Shown here piece by piece: positions 34,978 to 47,198 of a DNA stretch of 64,000 bases (the first letter of the stretch is position 1; each line of letters starts with the position of its first letter). The notes under the pieces were generated by a model. It was not told where the DNA came from. It saw only the letters and a list, made by a program, of their open reading frames with translations, and ran no database searches. Position numbers and translations under genes: made by a program. The stretch is from the NCBI GenBank assembly GCA_025403435.1, contig CM046353.1:23742714-23806713 (forward strand), written 5' to 3'. This DNA comes from Artocarpus heterophyllus (Eukaryota > Streptophyta > Magnoliopsida > Rosales > Moraceae).

Positions 34978-36596
34978 TATAAAGAGACACACAAAAGTGA
35001 ATAGTACACAGATAGTGTAATTATATAGAAATTGTCCAAACATAGATAGAGGAAATACTATGTTGGGAGCAAACAATATGGGTAAATAGTAAGTCAATAT
35101 AATTTTGGACTACTAAATCAAATATCTCCTAAATATTACACTAGCAATACATGAAAAATACAATGTCGGGTAAACTTGCATTGTGTAAAAAGTGTGTGGG
35201 ACCCACCTAGGTGCCACCCGAAAGATAGAAAAATGGCCACATCTCCCCCTTTGTGCACCGGTTTTGGCATTTACTTTTGAGTAATTTTTTAATGGTAAAT
35301 AAGCCTTAAGTGATGACTAAGTTACATAAGATTAAAAGTTGAAAAAAAAATGTTTCAATTTCCATCACATTTGCATGAACCATGAAAAAACAAAACACTC
35401 CTCTCTTCCTTCAGCAAAACTTACCATTTCCTTAGTACTCTCTCAAATAATTTGCTCAAAAACAAAAACTAAATCCATATTTTAGACAAGTTCAAGCAAC
35501 TTTTGAGGTAAAAATCCTAACTTTTTCCTATAGGTTTTAGTGTTTTCCTTTAGCTTTTGGGTTGGGTTTTGATGGAGTTTTTTATGGTTTTGTTGAGAAG
35601 GAATATCAAGTTCTTATGCTTGACAAAGGAGGATCAAAAATCTAGAGAAACCCTTGGTAAAACCTTAACCTTTACTTTAAAAATTTTGTTGGTTTTCATG
35701 AAACTTTCTGCATGTTTTAAAATAAAAAAAGACTATGGCATGTGATGTCAACTCTATGGCATGATTAGATTAATTATTTTATGCATGATAGTGATGATGA
35801 TGGATGCTAGAACTAGTGTTTTGACTGTTTAAAATCAAAGTATGGAAAACTTTTCTTCAAAACAAAGTTTTGATGTTTTTTCAAGAATGATGGTTTTGGT
35901 AGTCTTAGAAGCTGATTTATTTTTCAAACAAAACATAAATTTTATCAGAATTGACGAGATAAACAATTTTTGTAAACAAAGGTTTGTAAAATTTTAAAAA
36001 GACTGTATTGAAAAGTTTATTTCTAGCTCAACTGAATAAAAATTAGCCAAAAACTCCACTATAACATTGAAATTTGAGAAAAAATTATAACTCGAAAGTT
36101 GTAGATCTCATCAAAGTAGTAAAAAATCACAATTAATTTGTGTAAATTCTGCATGGATTAGGAGTTATGAATTTTATGAGTGTTAATCATAAAATTTCAA
36201 AATCATGTTCATAAGGAAAACGTCTTGAAATAAAAGGAATTTGGCCTATGTACTTTTGAGAGTTTTGATCTTTGCCAAAAACCAAGACCAATGGTTTAAA
36301 ATAGTCGTTTTTCATTATGGAGGTAAAATTGACAAAATTTTCATATTTTGGGTTAAAACCGCAAAGTTTTGCAAAACTAGATTTTTCAAAACCATTGACT
36401 TGTTTTCCTACATGGTTACGAATAAGCAAGGAAATGCAAGTTTTTAATTGTAATACACCTCAAGCTAACTAATAAGCTTGTGGAAAACCTATTTAGTTAG
36501 GATAAAGAGTATTAATTTTTCATTTACATCATAAATGTTACGGTTTACTTAAAACATTTATTTTAATGCAAAAGACTTTCGAAACTGTTGTTTAAT
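34978..36596 (+). other. Unassigned region, possibly gypsy LTR sequence
   Basis: AT-rich with no convincing gene. Features recall a gypsy LTR with transcribed leader in plus orientation: a pyrimidine-rich part near 35395-35450, a run ending TTTTGAGGTAAAAATCC near 35510 that looks like a leader with an intron donor, and later TTATAACTCGAAAGTTGTAGATCTC (from 36087). If 16088-16486 is the left part of the same LTR, the copia C1 insertion split it. Open frames at 35557-35745 and 36241-36447 are short and unrecognised. Its end against the SIRE pol at about 36597 is abrupt. Confidence 0.35.
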
Positions 36597-39286
36597 TCAT
36601 TTTTGGTTTTGGCATAGAAGACTTGGCCATGCTAGCATGCATTTACTTTTGAAAGTTTCCAAAAAAGATCTTGTTAGAGGATTACCAAAACTTAAATTTG
36701 AAAAAGATAAAGTATATGATCGATGCCAATTCAGAAAACAAGTTAAAACCTCTTTCAAATCTACTTCCAAAATTTCAACCACTAGATCTTTGCAACTTTT
36801 GCATATGGATTTATTTGGTCCTTCTAGGACTGCAAGTCTAGATGGTAAACACTACGCCTTTGTCATTGTAGATAATTTTTCAAGATTTACTTGGGTTTTG
36901 TAGAAAATAAAGATGATGCTTTACAAATGTTTTCTTATTTTTGTAAAAGAGTTCAAAATGAACAAGGCTACATGATTACTTCAATTAAAAGTGATCATGG
37001 AGGCAAGTTCGATAGTGACACCTTTGAGTTGTTTTGCAATGAAAAAGGCTATGAACATAACTTTTTGGCACGTAGAACACCACAACAAAATATAGTTGTT
37101 GAAAGAAAGAGTAAAGTCTTACAAGAGATGGCAAGGACTATGCTTAATGAAAATGGTTTACCTAAATACTTTTGGACTGAAGTTGTTAATACCTCTTGTT
37201 ATGTGATCAATAGAGTTCTAATTAGACCTAAAATGAGCAAAACTCCTTATGAGCTTTGGAAGGGTAGAAAACCCAATATTGGCTATTTTAAAGTCTTTGG
37301 TTGCAAATGTTTTATTTTAGACACCGAAGATAAATTAGGAAAATTTGATTCAAAATCTGATGCTAGAATTTTCTTTGCTAAGCTTATAGAGTTTTCAATA
37401 AAAGAACTCTTGTTGTGGAAGAATCTATGCATGTTGTTTTTTATGAGACTAATGCTTCCATGGAAAGAATAGAGGATGATGATGATTTACGATGGGAAAA
37501 ACAAGTGAAGAACCTAGAGACCAAAAACAATGAAAAAGATACACAAGAAGACTCCATTACTTCTCAAGCTTCACTAAAAGATGTTCAACACTTGGAGAAA
37601 TCATCAAAAGTTGAAGGTACCTCATAATCCTTGCCTAAAGATTGGAGATATCATCCGTATCACCCTAGCACTGACATAATTGCTCATGATAGTCCAACTC
37701 ATGGAGTGAGAACTAAAGCTTCATTTAGAAATATTTGTAATAATTTAGCTTTTCTTTCTCAAATTGAACCAAAATGTTTTAAAGATGCAATGCAAGAAGT
37801 GCTAAACCAGTTTGAAAGAAATGACATTTGGAAACTTGTTCCTAAGCCTAGTTCTCAATCCGTAATTGGTACTAAATGGGTATTTAGAAATAAAAAGGAT
37901 GAGCAAGGTATTGGTGTGAGAAACAAGGCTAGACTAGTGGCCTAAGGTTTCAATCAACAAGAAGAAATTGATTTTTAAGAAACATATGCACCGGTTGCTT
38001 GTTTAGAGTCCATTAGAATGTTACTCTCTTTTGCATACTATAAGGGATTCACCCTTTATAAAATAGATGTCAAAACTACATTCCTGAATGGATATATTTT
38101 AGAAGAAGTATATGTTGCACAACCACCCGGTTTCGAAAATCACAAGTATCTGGATCATGTTTATAATTTGAAAAAGGCTTTGTACGGTTTAAAATAAGCT
38201 TCTAGAGCTTGGTATGAAAGACTTAGCCAATTTTTAGTCAAAAATGATTTTTGTGTTGGAAAAGCGGATACTACTCTTTTTACCAAAACTAAGGGTGATG
38301 ACGTAATTATTATTCAAATATATGTTGATGATATAATATTTGGTGCTATTAATCATAACTTGTGTGAGGAATTTTCAAATTGTAAGCATAGTGAATTCGA
38401 GATGAGCATGATGGGATAATTAAATTTCTTCCTTGAACTTCAAATTAAGCAATCCAAAGAAGGCATTTTTATAAATCAAGCCAAGTATGTGAAGGATCTC
38501 CTCAAACACTTTGAAATGGAAGATGTAAAGCCAATGCCAACTCCTATGAGTTCTTCAATCAAATTATATAAGGACGAAGATAACAAGGCTATAGATATAA
38601 CTAAATATAGAGGTTTGATCGGATCCTTACTTTATCTAACCGCTAGTAGACCCGACATCATGTTTAGTATAGGGTTATGTGCTAGGTTCCAATCAAATCC
38701 AAAAGAATCCCATCTTAGCGCCATTAAGTGCATTTTTAGACATTTGAGTCGTAACAAAAATTTAGGACTATGGCATTCAAAAGGCATACACATTGATTTA
38801 ATGAGTTATTCTGATACTGATTGGGCCAGTTGTACAATAGATAGAAAGAGCACAAGTGGAACTTGTCATTTTATAGGCTTTGCATTAGTATGATGGTTTA
38901 GCAAGAAACAAGCCTCGGTTGCGCTATCAATTGCAGAAGCCAAATATATATCGTCAGCTAGTTGTTGTGCAGAAATCCTATGGATGAGGCAAACACTCAA
39001 AGATTTAGGCTTAAACTATGACCATGTACCCATACTATGTGACAATACTAGTGCCATCAATCTATTTAAGAATCCAGTTTTGCACTCACGCATAAAACAC
39101 ATAGAGATTAGACATCATTTCTTGCATGACCATGTACAAAAAAGAGATATCACTTTGGAGTTCATTGGTACAAATGATCAATTGGCAAATATATTCACAA
39201 AACCTCTTACACTAGAACATTTTGCATATCTTACAAGAGGACTTGGCCTAATTGACCCTTTGGATTTGCACATGCTTGATCAATGA
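36597..39286 (+). pseudogene. SIRE-type copia pol: integrase, RT, RNase H, broken
   Basis: Starts in the GAG-pre-integrase zinc finger (FWHRRLGHA; Cys of the finger degraded) and continues with integrase (LLHMDLFGPS with Asp, SIKSDHGGKF with Asp, NIVVERKS with Glu; WKGRKPNI tail), a linker, RT (AMQEVLNQF, GTKWVFRNK, VKTTFLNGYI, catalytic YVDD at 38321-38332) and RNase H (SYSDTDWASC, KSTSGTCHF, LCDNTSAI, QLANIFTKPL), ending at 39286. Frameshifts near 36898 and 37380 and stops at 37625, 37943, 37976, 38195, 38417 and about 38891 inactivate it. The stop at 38195 replaces the Gln of the YGLKQAS motif, the same residue lost in the C1 family. Confidence 0.9.
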
Positions 39287-39955
39287 TGACTTTTCATGCA
39301 AAGTATGATGATCACTATGTATGATTTTGTGTTTTTGATATGTTCTTTATGTTTGAATGATCAAGTCATTGCTAGATATGTTGTTGGAATGATAATGTAT
39401 AGTTTTATATTTTTAAAATGGTTGAAAACTGCATTTTTGTAATTTTTATTGAGGGTACTCGGTTGTAATGTTCGGTCTATCGATCTGTAAGGATTGGCCT
39501 ACCAAACCTGGAGAGTTCATTCTGTTGATACAGAACATCAGCCTACCGAACTAGGATAGCTTCAGCCTACCGATATGTCAGGATATAAGTATCCCAAACT
39601 TGAGAAAACACTATTCTTTTCTATTTTTCTCTCCTCTCCACATGCCTTTCTTTCTAAAAAGCTTAAAAATCACTACCCAAGCATCAATCTTGTAATTTCT
39701 TATTCTCTTCTCTTTTTCTCTCCTTCCACATGCCTCTCTTTCTAAAAAGCTCAAAAATCACTACCCAAGCATCAATCTTATAATTTCTTGTGATTTTCAG
39801 TCAATGCTTATAAGTTTATCTTGATTTCTTTCACTATCCTCCAAAAATTTCAAGTTTTTATCACTTTCTTTCTTTTCCCTCTCCAACCCGTGCCCAAACC
39901 TTTATTTCCCATATTTCTCTCCTCAAGTTTCGTGGGTGCCTCATCAACAAACGAC
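39287..39955 (+). other. SIRE spacer between pol and envelope-like region
   Basis: Non-coding. It contains a cluster of the CGGCCTACCGA-type motif at about 39468-39576 and a tandem duplication of about 110 bp (39625-39680 and 39720-39780) sharing CTCTCCTxxCCACATGCC and AAATCACTACCCAAGCATCAA. Confidence 0.65.
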
Positions 39956-41043
39956 ATGGCTTCAAGTTCCCATCCTCACAAACACACCAAATCTACTGCA
40001 AATAGGCCACCAAACCAAGGCATAATTTTTGAGCAATTTTCTAGCGAAAAGTTTGTTAATTTTTTTTTTGGGTAGAAAGATCATTAATGGAAAACTAGTG
40101 TTATTCAATGATTTTGTAAATTTGAGGATTGAAGAGTTGTTTGATAGGCTTAGATGGAAGAATATCAAGATTATGAGAGAGGATACCTACCTAGGCCTAT
40201 TAACGCATTTTATGTAAATCTAGATAGAACTATTTCATCTTTAGAAATTAGTGTGTTTCTTAAGGGAACCTTTTATAGAATTGTAGAGAAATTAGGAGAA
40301 ATATTAGAAATTCCCCTAGAAGGTGATGATAATCGTGGAGTTAGAACATGGATACATGGACAAGAGGATATGGCCAAAATCATGTTTGAAATTACCGATG
40401 GAAGATTACCTAGAAAAATAAATGTGGCCTCTCTTCCTCCTAGAAATCGTGTAATCCAAAGGCTAATTACCACAAATATCCGACTTAGGGTTGGACATAA
40501 AGATGAAGTACACTTCCTAGACCTTCATCTCATTTATAGCCTCCTAACTAGAACCAAAGTCAATTTGCCTCTTCTTTTGATGCATCATTTCATTGATGTA
40601 GCCAAAGGCAAAAAGAGTGCGGGATTACCCTATGGAATGCTTCTCACTGTAGTGTTTCACACTTTAGTATTTCTTTGAATGATGAGAAAGCCATCACTCA
40701 CCATCCTGCTTTTGGTGCTGTTACCATTATTAAAATGGGATTTGAGAAAATTCATGGCCAATAGGTGTCGGCTGGTGGACAAACGGCTCCACAAGGTGGG
40801 CAAGAGGAAGAAGACGCTGAAATGGAGAACGTTGAGGCTCAAGGAGATGATAAAGAGGAAGGAGCTATTAGACTTCAGCAACTCTACTCTCATCAACAAG
40901 ACCTTTTCGCACACCAACGCCAACTTATGGAGCAACAACAAAAGATGGATACCGACATAGCAAACTTGCAAGCCGATCAACAAGAGATCCTTCAACTTCT
41001 TCGAGAAATGCATTTTGGCGGAGGATCTTCCAGTCAGCCTTAA
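39956..41043 (+). pseudogene. SIRE envelope-like region (plant transposon protein domain), broken
   Basis: Begins at ATG 39956 (MASSSHPHKHTKST…), reads FEQFSSEKFVNFF, shifts frame near 40060-40075 (a T-run; GRKIINGKLV in another frame), then shifts back near 40150 and stays open for 174 codons (YERGYLPRPINAFYVNL, DGRLPRKINVASLP, LLLMHHFIDVAKGK, GLPYGMLLTVVF). A further shift near 40665 leads to AITHHPAFGA and a glutamine-rich, probably coiled-coil tail (LYSHQQDLFAHQRQLMEQQQ) ending at 41043. The central part matches what is annotated in SIRE-type elements as an envelope-like or 'putative plant transposon protein' region. I see no signal peptide or transmembrane segment, so a membrane role is not supported by this sequence. 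Confidence 0.8.
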
Positions 41044-41588
41044 TTGCCTTTTTATTATGCTTTCTTATGATCATAATCTTACTTTCATGAATCATGAGAT
41101 ATTTTTAATGAGGTTTATGGCAATCTCAATGTTGATCTACTTTGGTATTAATGCATATAAATGAAATTTTAATGATTGTGTGTTTACTTTTTGCTTGATG
41201 ACAAAAAGGGGGAGAATATGTGATTTTTGATTGAGGAGATAAGGTTGGTGGTAATCGACAATTGGACTATTGACATGTGTTTTGTGATATGTGATTTTGA
41301 TTGAGAAGTTATGTGATTATGATTGACAACTTTTTTTTTTTTGGATAATGCATGTGGTGCAAAGGATAGTGGTGATTGATATTCACTTATTGCTATTTAC
41401 TTTGCTCCATGCTATGCAATATGGGGTATTCATTTGAGGGGGGTTTTTTAAATTGTTCTTTAAAATTTCATGTTTTTTTTTAAATAAATAAATAAAATAA
41501 AAAACTTTTGCACATATTAAGGGGGAGTAAAATGAATTAACTTTTAAGACAATCAAAAATTATTTGTCATCTTCAAAAAGGGGAAGAT
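41044..41588 (+). other. SIRE 3' untranslated region with three purine tracts
   Basis: Non-coding. Purine-rich tracts occur at 41202-41216 (ACAAAAAGGGGGAGAAT), 41520-41529 and 41575-41588 (AAAAAGGGGAAGAT). Only the last touches the LTR and is the functional candidate. Multiple purine tracts are known from SIRE-type elements. Confidence 0.65.
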
Positions 41589-43046
41589 TGTTGGCTCCAA
41601 GGTTTCATAAAGCAATTTTAAATTAGTTTTGATAATAACATATACAATTTTTGTATATATGTGTAAATATGTATTTTTTGAGCTAATGAAATTCTTGAGT
41701 ATTGAAAGTTATAAGTTTCAAGCAAATTAAGAGATGAAGCATTCATGAAGATCAAAACCATGATTGCAACAAGGAAGGAACTCACATGGATTTGAAGATC
41801 TCAAGACTTTATTGATTTTTAGTCCAAATGTAATTGAGTAATTCTTAAGTAAAAATACGATCAAATGAAAGCTCATGTTCACACACACACTATGCATTCA
41901 TAAACGATTTCAAATCAATGCATACATATGTTCAAAATATTAAAGATGTTCTTGTATGAGAAAAGGTGTTTAAACTATACTCAAAGTATTTGTGTAGCTT
42001 TTCATAAAAATACGTTTTTAGAACATTTTCTCGGGCAACTTTAGGCACCACAGATCAGCCTACCGACCATTTCTGGTCGGCCAGCCGATGGCATTGCATC
42101 AGCCTACCAATTTGAGGGTTTATAAGCCTTGATTTACAGAGCTTTGACAGCCTGCCAAACCTATAGTTTGGCCTATCGATGCTTGGATGTTCGGCTTGCC
42201 GAACTATCAACCGACTTGTCAATCTGATGACCGTTTTGGAGCCCTATTTTAAATTTTCAAACTTTCGCTTGCCAAACATATTAACTGGCCTACCAAACTG
42301 TTTATAACAGCTAGTTTTCTATCTGTTAGAACTTCACTTCCAATGGCCATTTTGATCAAAATTTGAGTTTTTAGACTAAAGTTAAGCACTTAGAGGCTAT
42401 AAATACCCCTCTATTCAATGTGCAATAAATAACTAAGGATTAGAAGAGAGCTTTGATATTATTCTTACATTGTTTTCTCAATCATTCATCTCGTTCACAT
42501 TTTCTTGAGCTAAAATTGTTTCATATATTCCTTGAGAATTGCTCACACCTCCAAAGACAAACCTTACATTGCATTTATTTTTCTTTTAGAGTGATTAGTT
42601 TTTGAGTGTACCAAACTTCATACAAATCATACCTTCTATCACTATGTTTCCAAGCCTTATAATTTGGGGGAATTTTTTGTTAGACAACCTCTAGTAAAAA
42701 TGTCATTTTGTAAAAAGGTCTGGTGAGCCTCGGTTAGAGCAAGTCACCAATGTTTGTACAAAGGAGTGATCGTATTGAAAAGATGGTCTTATAGTGCAAG
42801 AGGTCAAGATAAGGTTTTCCTTTGGCTAATGTGGATGTAGGCATATTCAACGAACCATTATAAATAGTGTTTGCATTTTTTCCCCACTCTTTTACATAAA
42901 TGCAATTTAATTTTTGTTTACTTATTTGAATATCTTAATTTGTGTTTTATTGCTTAAGCATATTTCATCTAGAATTTTTCAATAATTGTAAACGTTTTCA
43001 AAATCCCAATTCACCCTCATCTTGGATAGCTATTCTTGGGCTAACA
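41589..43046 (+). repeat. SIRE 3' LTR (about 1.46 kb)
   Basis: Starts TGTTGGCTCCAAGG after the purine tract and ends CTTGGGCTAACA, preceded by CCCAATTCACCCTCATCTTGG, a C-rich end common in this lineage. A TATA box (TATAAATAC) is at 42398-42406. It contains a large motif cluster (42053-42300). Flanking sequence to the right is gypsy gag. The 5' LTR is absent, so the end was placed by motif, not by comparison. Confidence 0.75.
42053..42300 (+). promoter_or_regulatory. Motif cluster in the SIRE LTR
   Basis: Roughly nine to ten degenerate copies of (A/T)CGGC-CT-(A/G)CCGA-like sequence in both orientations, such as GTCGGCCAGCCGATGG and GTTCGGCTTGCCGAAC. The cluster ends about 100 bp upstream of the TATA box. 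The element is unrelated to C1, whose LTRs have the same motif at the same distance. Confidence 0.6.
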
Positions 43047-45173
43047 TGTAGCACTAGGCAAGGTCAGGCTTAAAACAATCAAGTTTGACATAACCGCAAC
43101 AACAATAATAATAATAACAAGAAGAACTAGAACCCGGGTAACCAAAGGAATCCGAAGGGTTAACCCAAAAAGAAGATGAATGATGGAGGAAACAATAAAC
43201 CCTCATATGGTCAGTGTGGTGAAAGGCATACAAAGGAATGCAACGCATACACTAACAAATGTTTTATATATGGCGAAGAAAGAAATTATGCTAAGAACTG
43301 CTTCTCTAATAATGAGAACCAACATAATCAAAACTAGCAGAGACCACAAGGGACATAGGTTCATGCAATTCAGGCTTAGATTGAGTGTCCTAGGCTGAAG
43401 AAGATACCTCTACTATGGTCACAGGTCAACTTTCTATAGCCAACACTGATGCATGTGTTTTATTTGATTTTGGAGCAACATATTCATTTGCATCACTTAG
43501 ATTCGCTAAACGAATAAGGTTTGAAGGGGATAGAATAAAAAAACATGTAAGACCGCAATTCCTATTAGTGAGGTATTGAGTTCTAATCATTGGTTATGTC
43601 ATATACCAATCATCACATGCGGTAGAAAATTGTCTATCAATGTAATAATAATCGATATTCAAGATTGCGACATAATTCTAGGAATGGAATTCTTGAGGAA
43701 ATATGATGTCAAAATTAACTACTGACACCTTAGGGTCATGTTTTGGCCAATTGGAAATGAGAAGTTTGTTTACACTAGAAAAACCACATGGACACCAAAA
43801 GCACTTATATCCGCCTCAAGGTAAAGAAATTGCTAGATAGTAGATGCACGGGCTATTTGGTTAACATAATGAAGAAAGACTAAAAAGCTCAGTTGGGACA
43901 AAAGGATGTTCCGATAGTAAAGTACCTCTAAATGAGAATTCTCATTTGAGATTGTGTTGATGCTCAGTATTGCACCTTTTTCAAAGGCACCTTATCATGT
44001 GGCTCTGACAAGACTTAAGAGGCTCTAGACTCAACCGCAACAGCTGTTAAACAAAAAATTCATCTGTATAAGTTATTCTCTATTTAGAGAATCCATGCTA
44101 TTTGTTAAGAAGAAAGATGGAACTGTACAAATATGCACAAAAAACAAGTACCTATTTCTAAGAATTTATGATCTGTTTGATCAATTGAAAGGAGCAATTA
44201 TGTTTTCAAAGATCAACTTATGCTCTAGTTATTACCAGCTTAGGGTCAAGGAAGGAGATGTTCCAAAAGCAGCTTTCCAAATGTGTTACAGGCATTATGA
44301 GCTTTGAGTAATGCCACTTGGACTGACTAATGCTTCGACAGCATTTGTGGATTTAATAAAGCCACTTTAAAGATTACCTTGATAAATTTGTCATCATTTT
44401 TATAGATGATATTTTGATTTATTCAAGGGCTCTAGAAGAGCATGAGAAGCACTTAGAGATTGCACATCAATTGTTTCGAGAGCACCTATTATACGCCACA
44501 TTCTTTAAATGTGAATTTTGGCTAAAGAAGGTTCATTTCTGAGGACATGTGATATCACAAAAAGGAGTTTTCGTGGATCCTGCTAAGGTTGAAGTAGGGA
44601 ACAAATGGCCAACACTAAAAAGTTTTATTAAGAATAAAAGTTATCAGGATATAATCAATGTTTTGTTGGATTTTCTAGACTCACAGTACCACTCACAGCC
44701 TTCACTCGAACAGGAAAGAAGTATAAATGGACCGAGAGATTTGAAGTGTTCTTCTAGGAATTAAAGAGGAGCCTTATGAGTGCATCAATATTGACTATAC
44801 CTGATCCAAACTTGGGGAATTTTGTGATATATGGTGACACGTCGAATCAGGTTTGGAGCTATGCTAATGCAAAATGGAAAAGTAATCACGTATACATTTT
44901 GTCAACTAAGGATTATGAAAAAAATTATCCAACTCATGATTTGGAGCTTGCAGTAGTAGTGTTCATGTTGAAGATTTGGCGCCACTATTTATACGAAGCT
45001 AAATTTAAGATTTTTGCCAACCATCAGAAACTCAACTCTATCTTCACTTGGAAGGAGCTCAACATAAGGCAGCAAAGATGGCTTGAGTTGGTCAAGGATT
45101 ATGATTGTGAAATTCTATATCACCCTGGGAAATCTAATTAAGTGGCAAACTCTTTTAGCCAGAAGGCAATATA
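43047..45173 (+). pseudogene. Tekay-like gypsy gag end, protease, RT and RNase H, broken
   Basis: Begins in the gag C-terminus: Asn/Gln-rich linker, zinc knuckle at 43206-43241 (first Cys now Tyr: YGQCGERHTKEC) and a second, degraded one. Then the protease (FDFGATYSF at 43463, with Ser to Phe beside the catalytic Asp; ILGMEFL), RT (LFVKKKDGT, FSKINLCSSYYQLR, FIDD at 44399-44410), and RNase H (TIPDPNLGNFVIYGDTS, YPTHDLELAVVVF, WLELVKDYDCEILYHPGKSN). Multiple stops and frameshifts are present. It ends between RNase H and integrase at the start of LTR-A, where copia C1 inserted. It is cut on the left by the SIRE LTR. The lineage call rests on the similarity of the motifs to Tekay/Del polyproteins. 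Confidence 0.85.
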
Positions 45174-47184
45174 TGTTAGACATGTATGCCCTAAGGAGTA
45201 AAAATGTAATAAGTTTTTGAAGACATTTTTATCAATAAAGAATTATTCATTATTTATATACCAAATCTTGTCCTATTTACGTTCATATTTGTTGAATGTA
45301 TGTTAAGCAAACAATGGTCTGAGACGGTCGGTCTAAACCTTAAGAATTGGGCATATGATGGACGGATTATGCGAAAGACACGATTATTAAGGTGATGGTC
45401 TAAATCATACGATCCACAATCGAGGGAACAAAGTTGGGCGCTTTATTCATGCAAAGATTGTTATGTTGTCTATATCCCTTATGGGAGATGGTGTGTCTTG
45501 ACCATTGGAGGTGGACTCCGTGAATAGAAACATTGGCACATTGTCATAAGTGACGATGTGTTGGATAAAGACATAAAGTGAATTGATTTGGATTAATAAT
45601 TCTGTCTCAGCAAATTGATTCACTTTAGACAATCATTTGTGTTGTATCTTAATCCTGAAATGAATAATGGGTCCGTTGTCTTGACTTGTGTCTTTGATGT
45701 ACTAAAGGGTAACACCCACATCTTAATAGTGGTATGCATGCCGGTACGTTGGAGGCATGACTCTTGATAGCATAGACCTGTTAGTCATAGATATGGAATC
45801 CATAGCTCCTCTTGAGGAGTAATGATATCCTCTTATATACGTTATCCTGTAATTGGAAAACTGGAGCGCTCAACCATTTGGATACATAGGTGTAACCGAA
45901 TAGTATACTGTCTTTGGATGGTAAGTTTTTTGATGGTGAGTAATGGAACGTAAGATAAAAACAATCGGGAAGGTAAGACAGAACTAGTTCTTAAGCCGAT
46001 TATGGATTATCATATGGGGATACGATATACTATGATATGTTATGGAGAGTTAGCTATACGAGCTTCGTAATTCTATGTAGTTCGAGTGTGTAGCTCCAAG
46101 CTTTTTAGTGGAGTAGCCTTGGAGTTGATAATTATGAAATGTATATCTAGGATATTGGGTTTCATAATTATCAGGAGCTTGAACTATATAGGTCCATTTG
46201 GTCCCCTTTGCTAGCTCACAACATCCTGCAATGACACAGCGTGCTTTTTCAATAATTGGTAACTTATGTCAAATTTATTAGATTGATTGAAATTTGGAAG
46301 AATCAAATAATTCATGTCTGTTTATCGGTTGAATTAATTTTGTGATAAAAATTAATTCAAGATAAACTTGTTGAATTATAAGGATTGGATAACTCTTGTC
46401 TGTTTATCGGTTGATTTAATTTTAGATAAATTAGATCAAGATAAACTTGCAGAATTATTAGAAATTGATTTATTTTCTTAGAGATTATCTAGATAAAGTT
46501 GTTTTGATCAAATAACTTATCTATTGGGTTATTTGAATTAAAACTGAGACTTTATCCTATAGAATCTTGGGTGGAAAATAAAAGATTCGCGAGATTTTTA
46601 TTCGGCAGTTCGGCCTACCAATGGAGGTGTTTGGCCTGCCGATGGGACCTGTTCAGGTTACCAATCAGCGAAGGATAAGATCACGCATTTCTACTAGGAT
46701 CTTATCAGATTTTGATCCGAACTTGATTCTGTTTCGAGTTTTTGAGACCTAATCTGATAAGGACTAACCCCAGGACCAATCTCTATATAAAGGGAGTAAG
46801 CCTTAAGAGTTACTCAGATCAATTGAGAGATTAAGAGTGATACTCTGCTAGTGAGAATCTGAAAACTCCCTGAGAGCTTTTGTTCACAAATCACAAACAC
46901 TTGCTTTGGGTTCTCTCGATTGGTTGGAAGGACAGTCACCTGGTGGAAGAGCTGTACGTGTGAGTCCATACTCCGTCCGGTCGTGGATAGAGAATAGCAA
47001 AGAAGACCAGTTGGTTGAGGCTCTTATGGAACGTCACTTCTCTTCACGTTTTACGAGGGTTCTTCGACACACAAAGGTTAGTAAGATCTGGTTAATTTAT
47101 GCATATAACGTGTCAAACTTGTGTTTTGAAAAATACTCTGATGTAAAATTTTTAAAATTCCGCTGTGTACTATTTTTTCCAACA
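45174..47184 (+). repeat. Copia C1 LTR-A (2011 bp)
   Basis: From TGTTAGACATG to TTTTCCAACA. Motif cluster 46605-46670, TATA box 46784-46791. It is more diverged from LTR-B and LTR-C than those are from each other on inspection (for example the U3 cluster). The five bases to its left are ATATA. Confidence 0.9.
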
Positions 47185-47186
47185 AT

Positions 47187-47198
47187 TGGTATCAGAGT
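47187..47198 (+). other. Primer binding site, unit A
   Basis: TGGTATCAGAGT, two bases after LTR-A; complementary to the 3' end of initiator tRNA-Met apart from the last base. Confidence 0.9.

Larger units (their letters stand above)
36597..43046 (+). mobile_element. SIRE-type copia element, 5'-truncated
   Basis: Contains pol from the GAG-pre-integrase onward, a spacer, an envelope-like region, purine tracts and a 3' LTR (41589-43046). The extra coding region between pol and LTR and the order of parts identify the SIRE/Maximus lineage of Ty1/copia. The 5' LTR, leader, gag and protease are missing. The right flank is gypsy gag sequence, so the element inserted in a Tekay-like element. Confidence 0.85.

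Noticed and set aside
34978..36596. Host gene between the copia and SIRE elements
   Set aside because: Open frames are short, unrecognised and not connected by plausible exons; sequence style fits LTR better.
3772..45173. The two gypsy pieces (3772-4853 and 43047-45173) as halves of one element split by copia
   Set aside because: They are in the wrong order for that, the flanking five bases (CTATC and ATATA) differ, and the segment between RNase H and the integrase core is missing from both.
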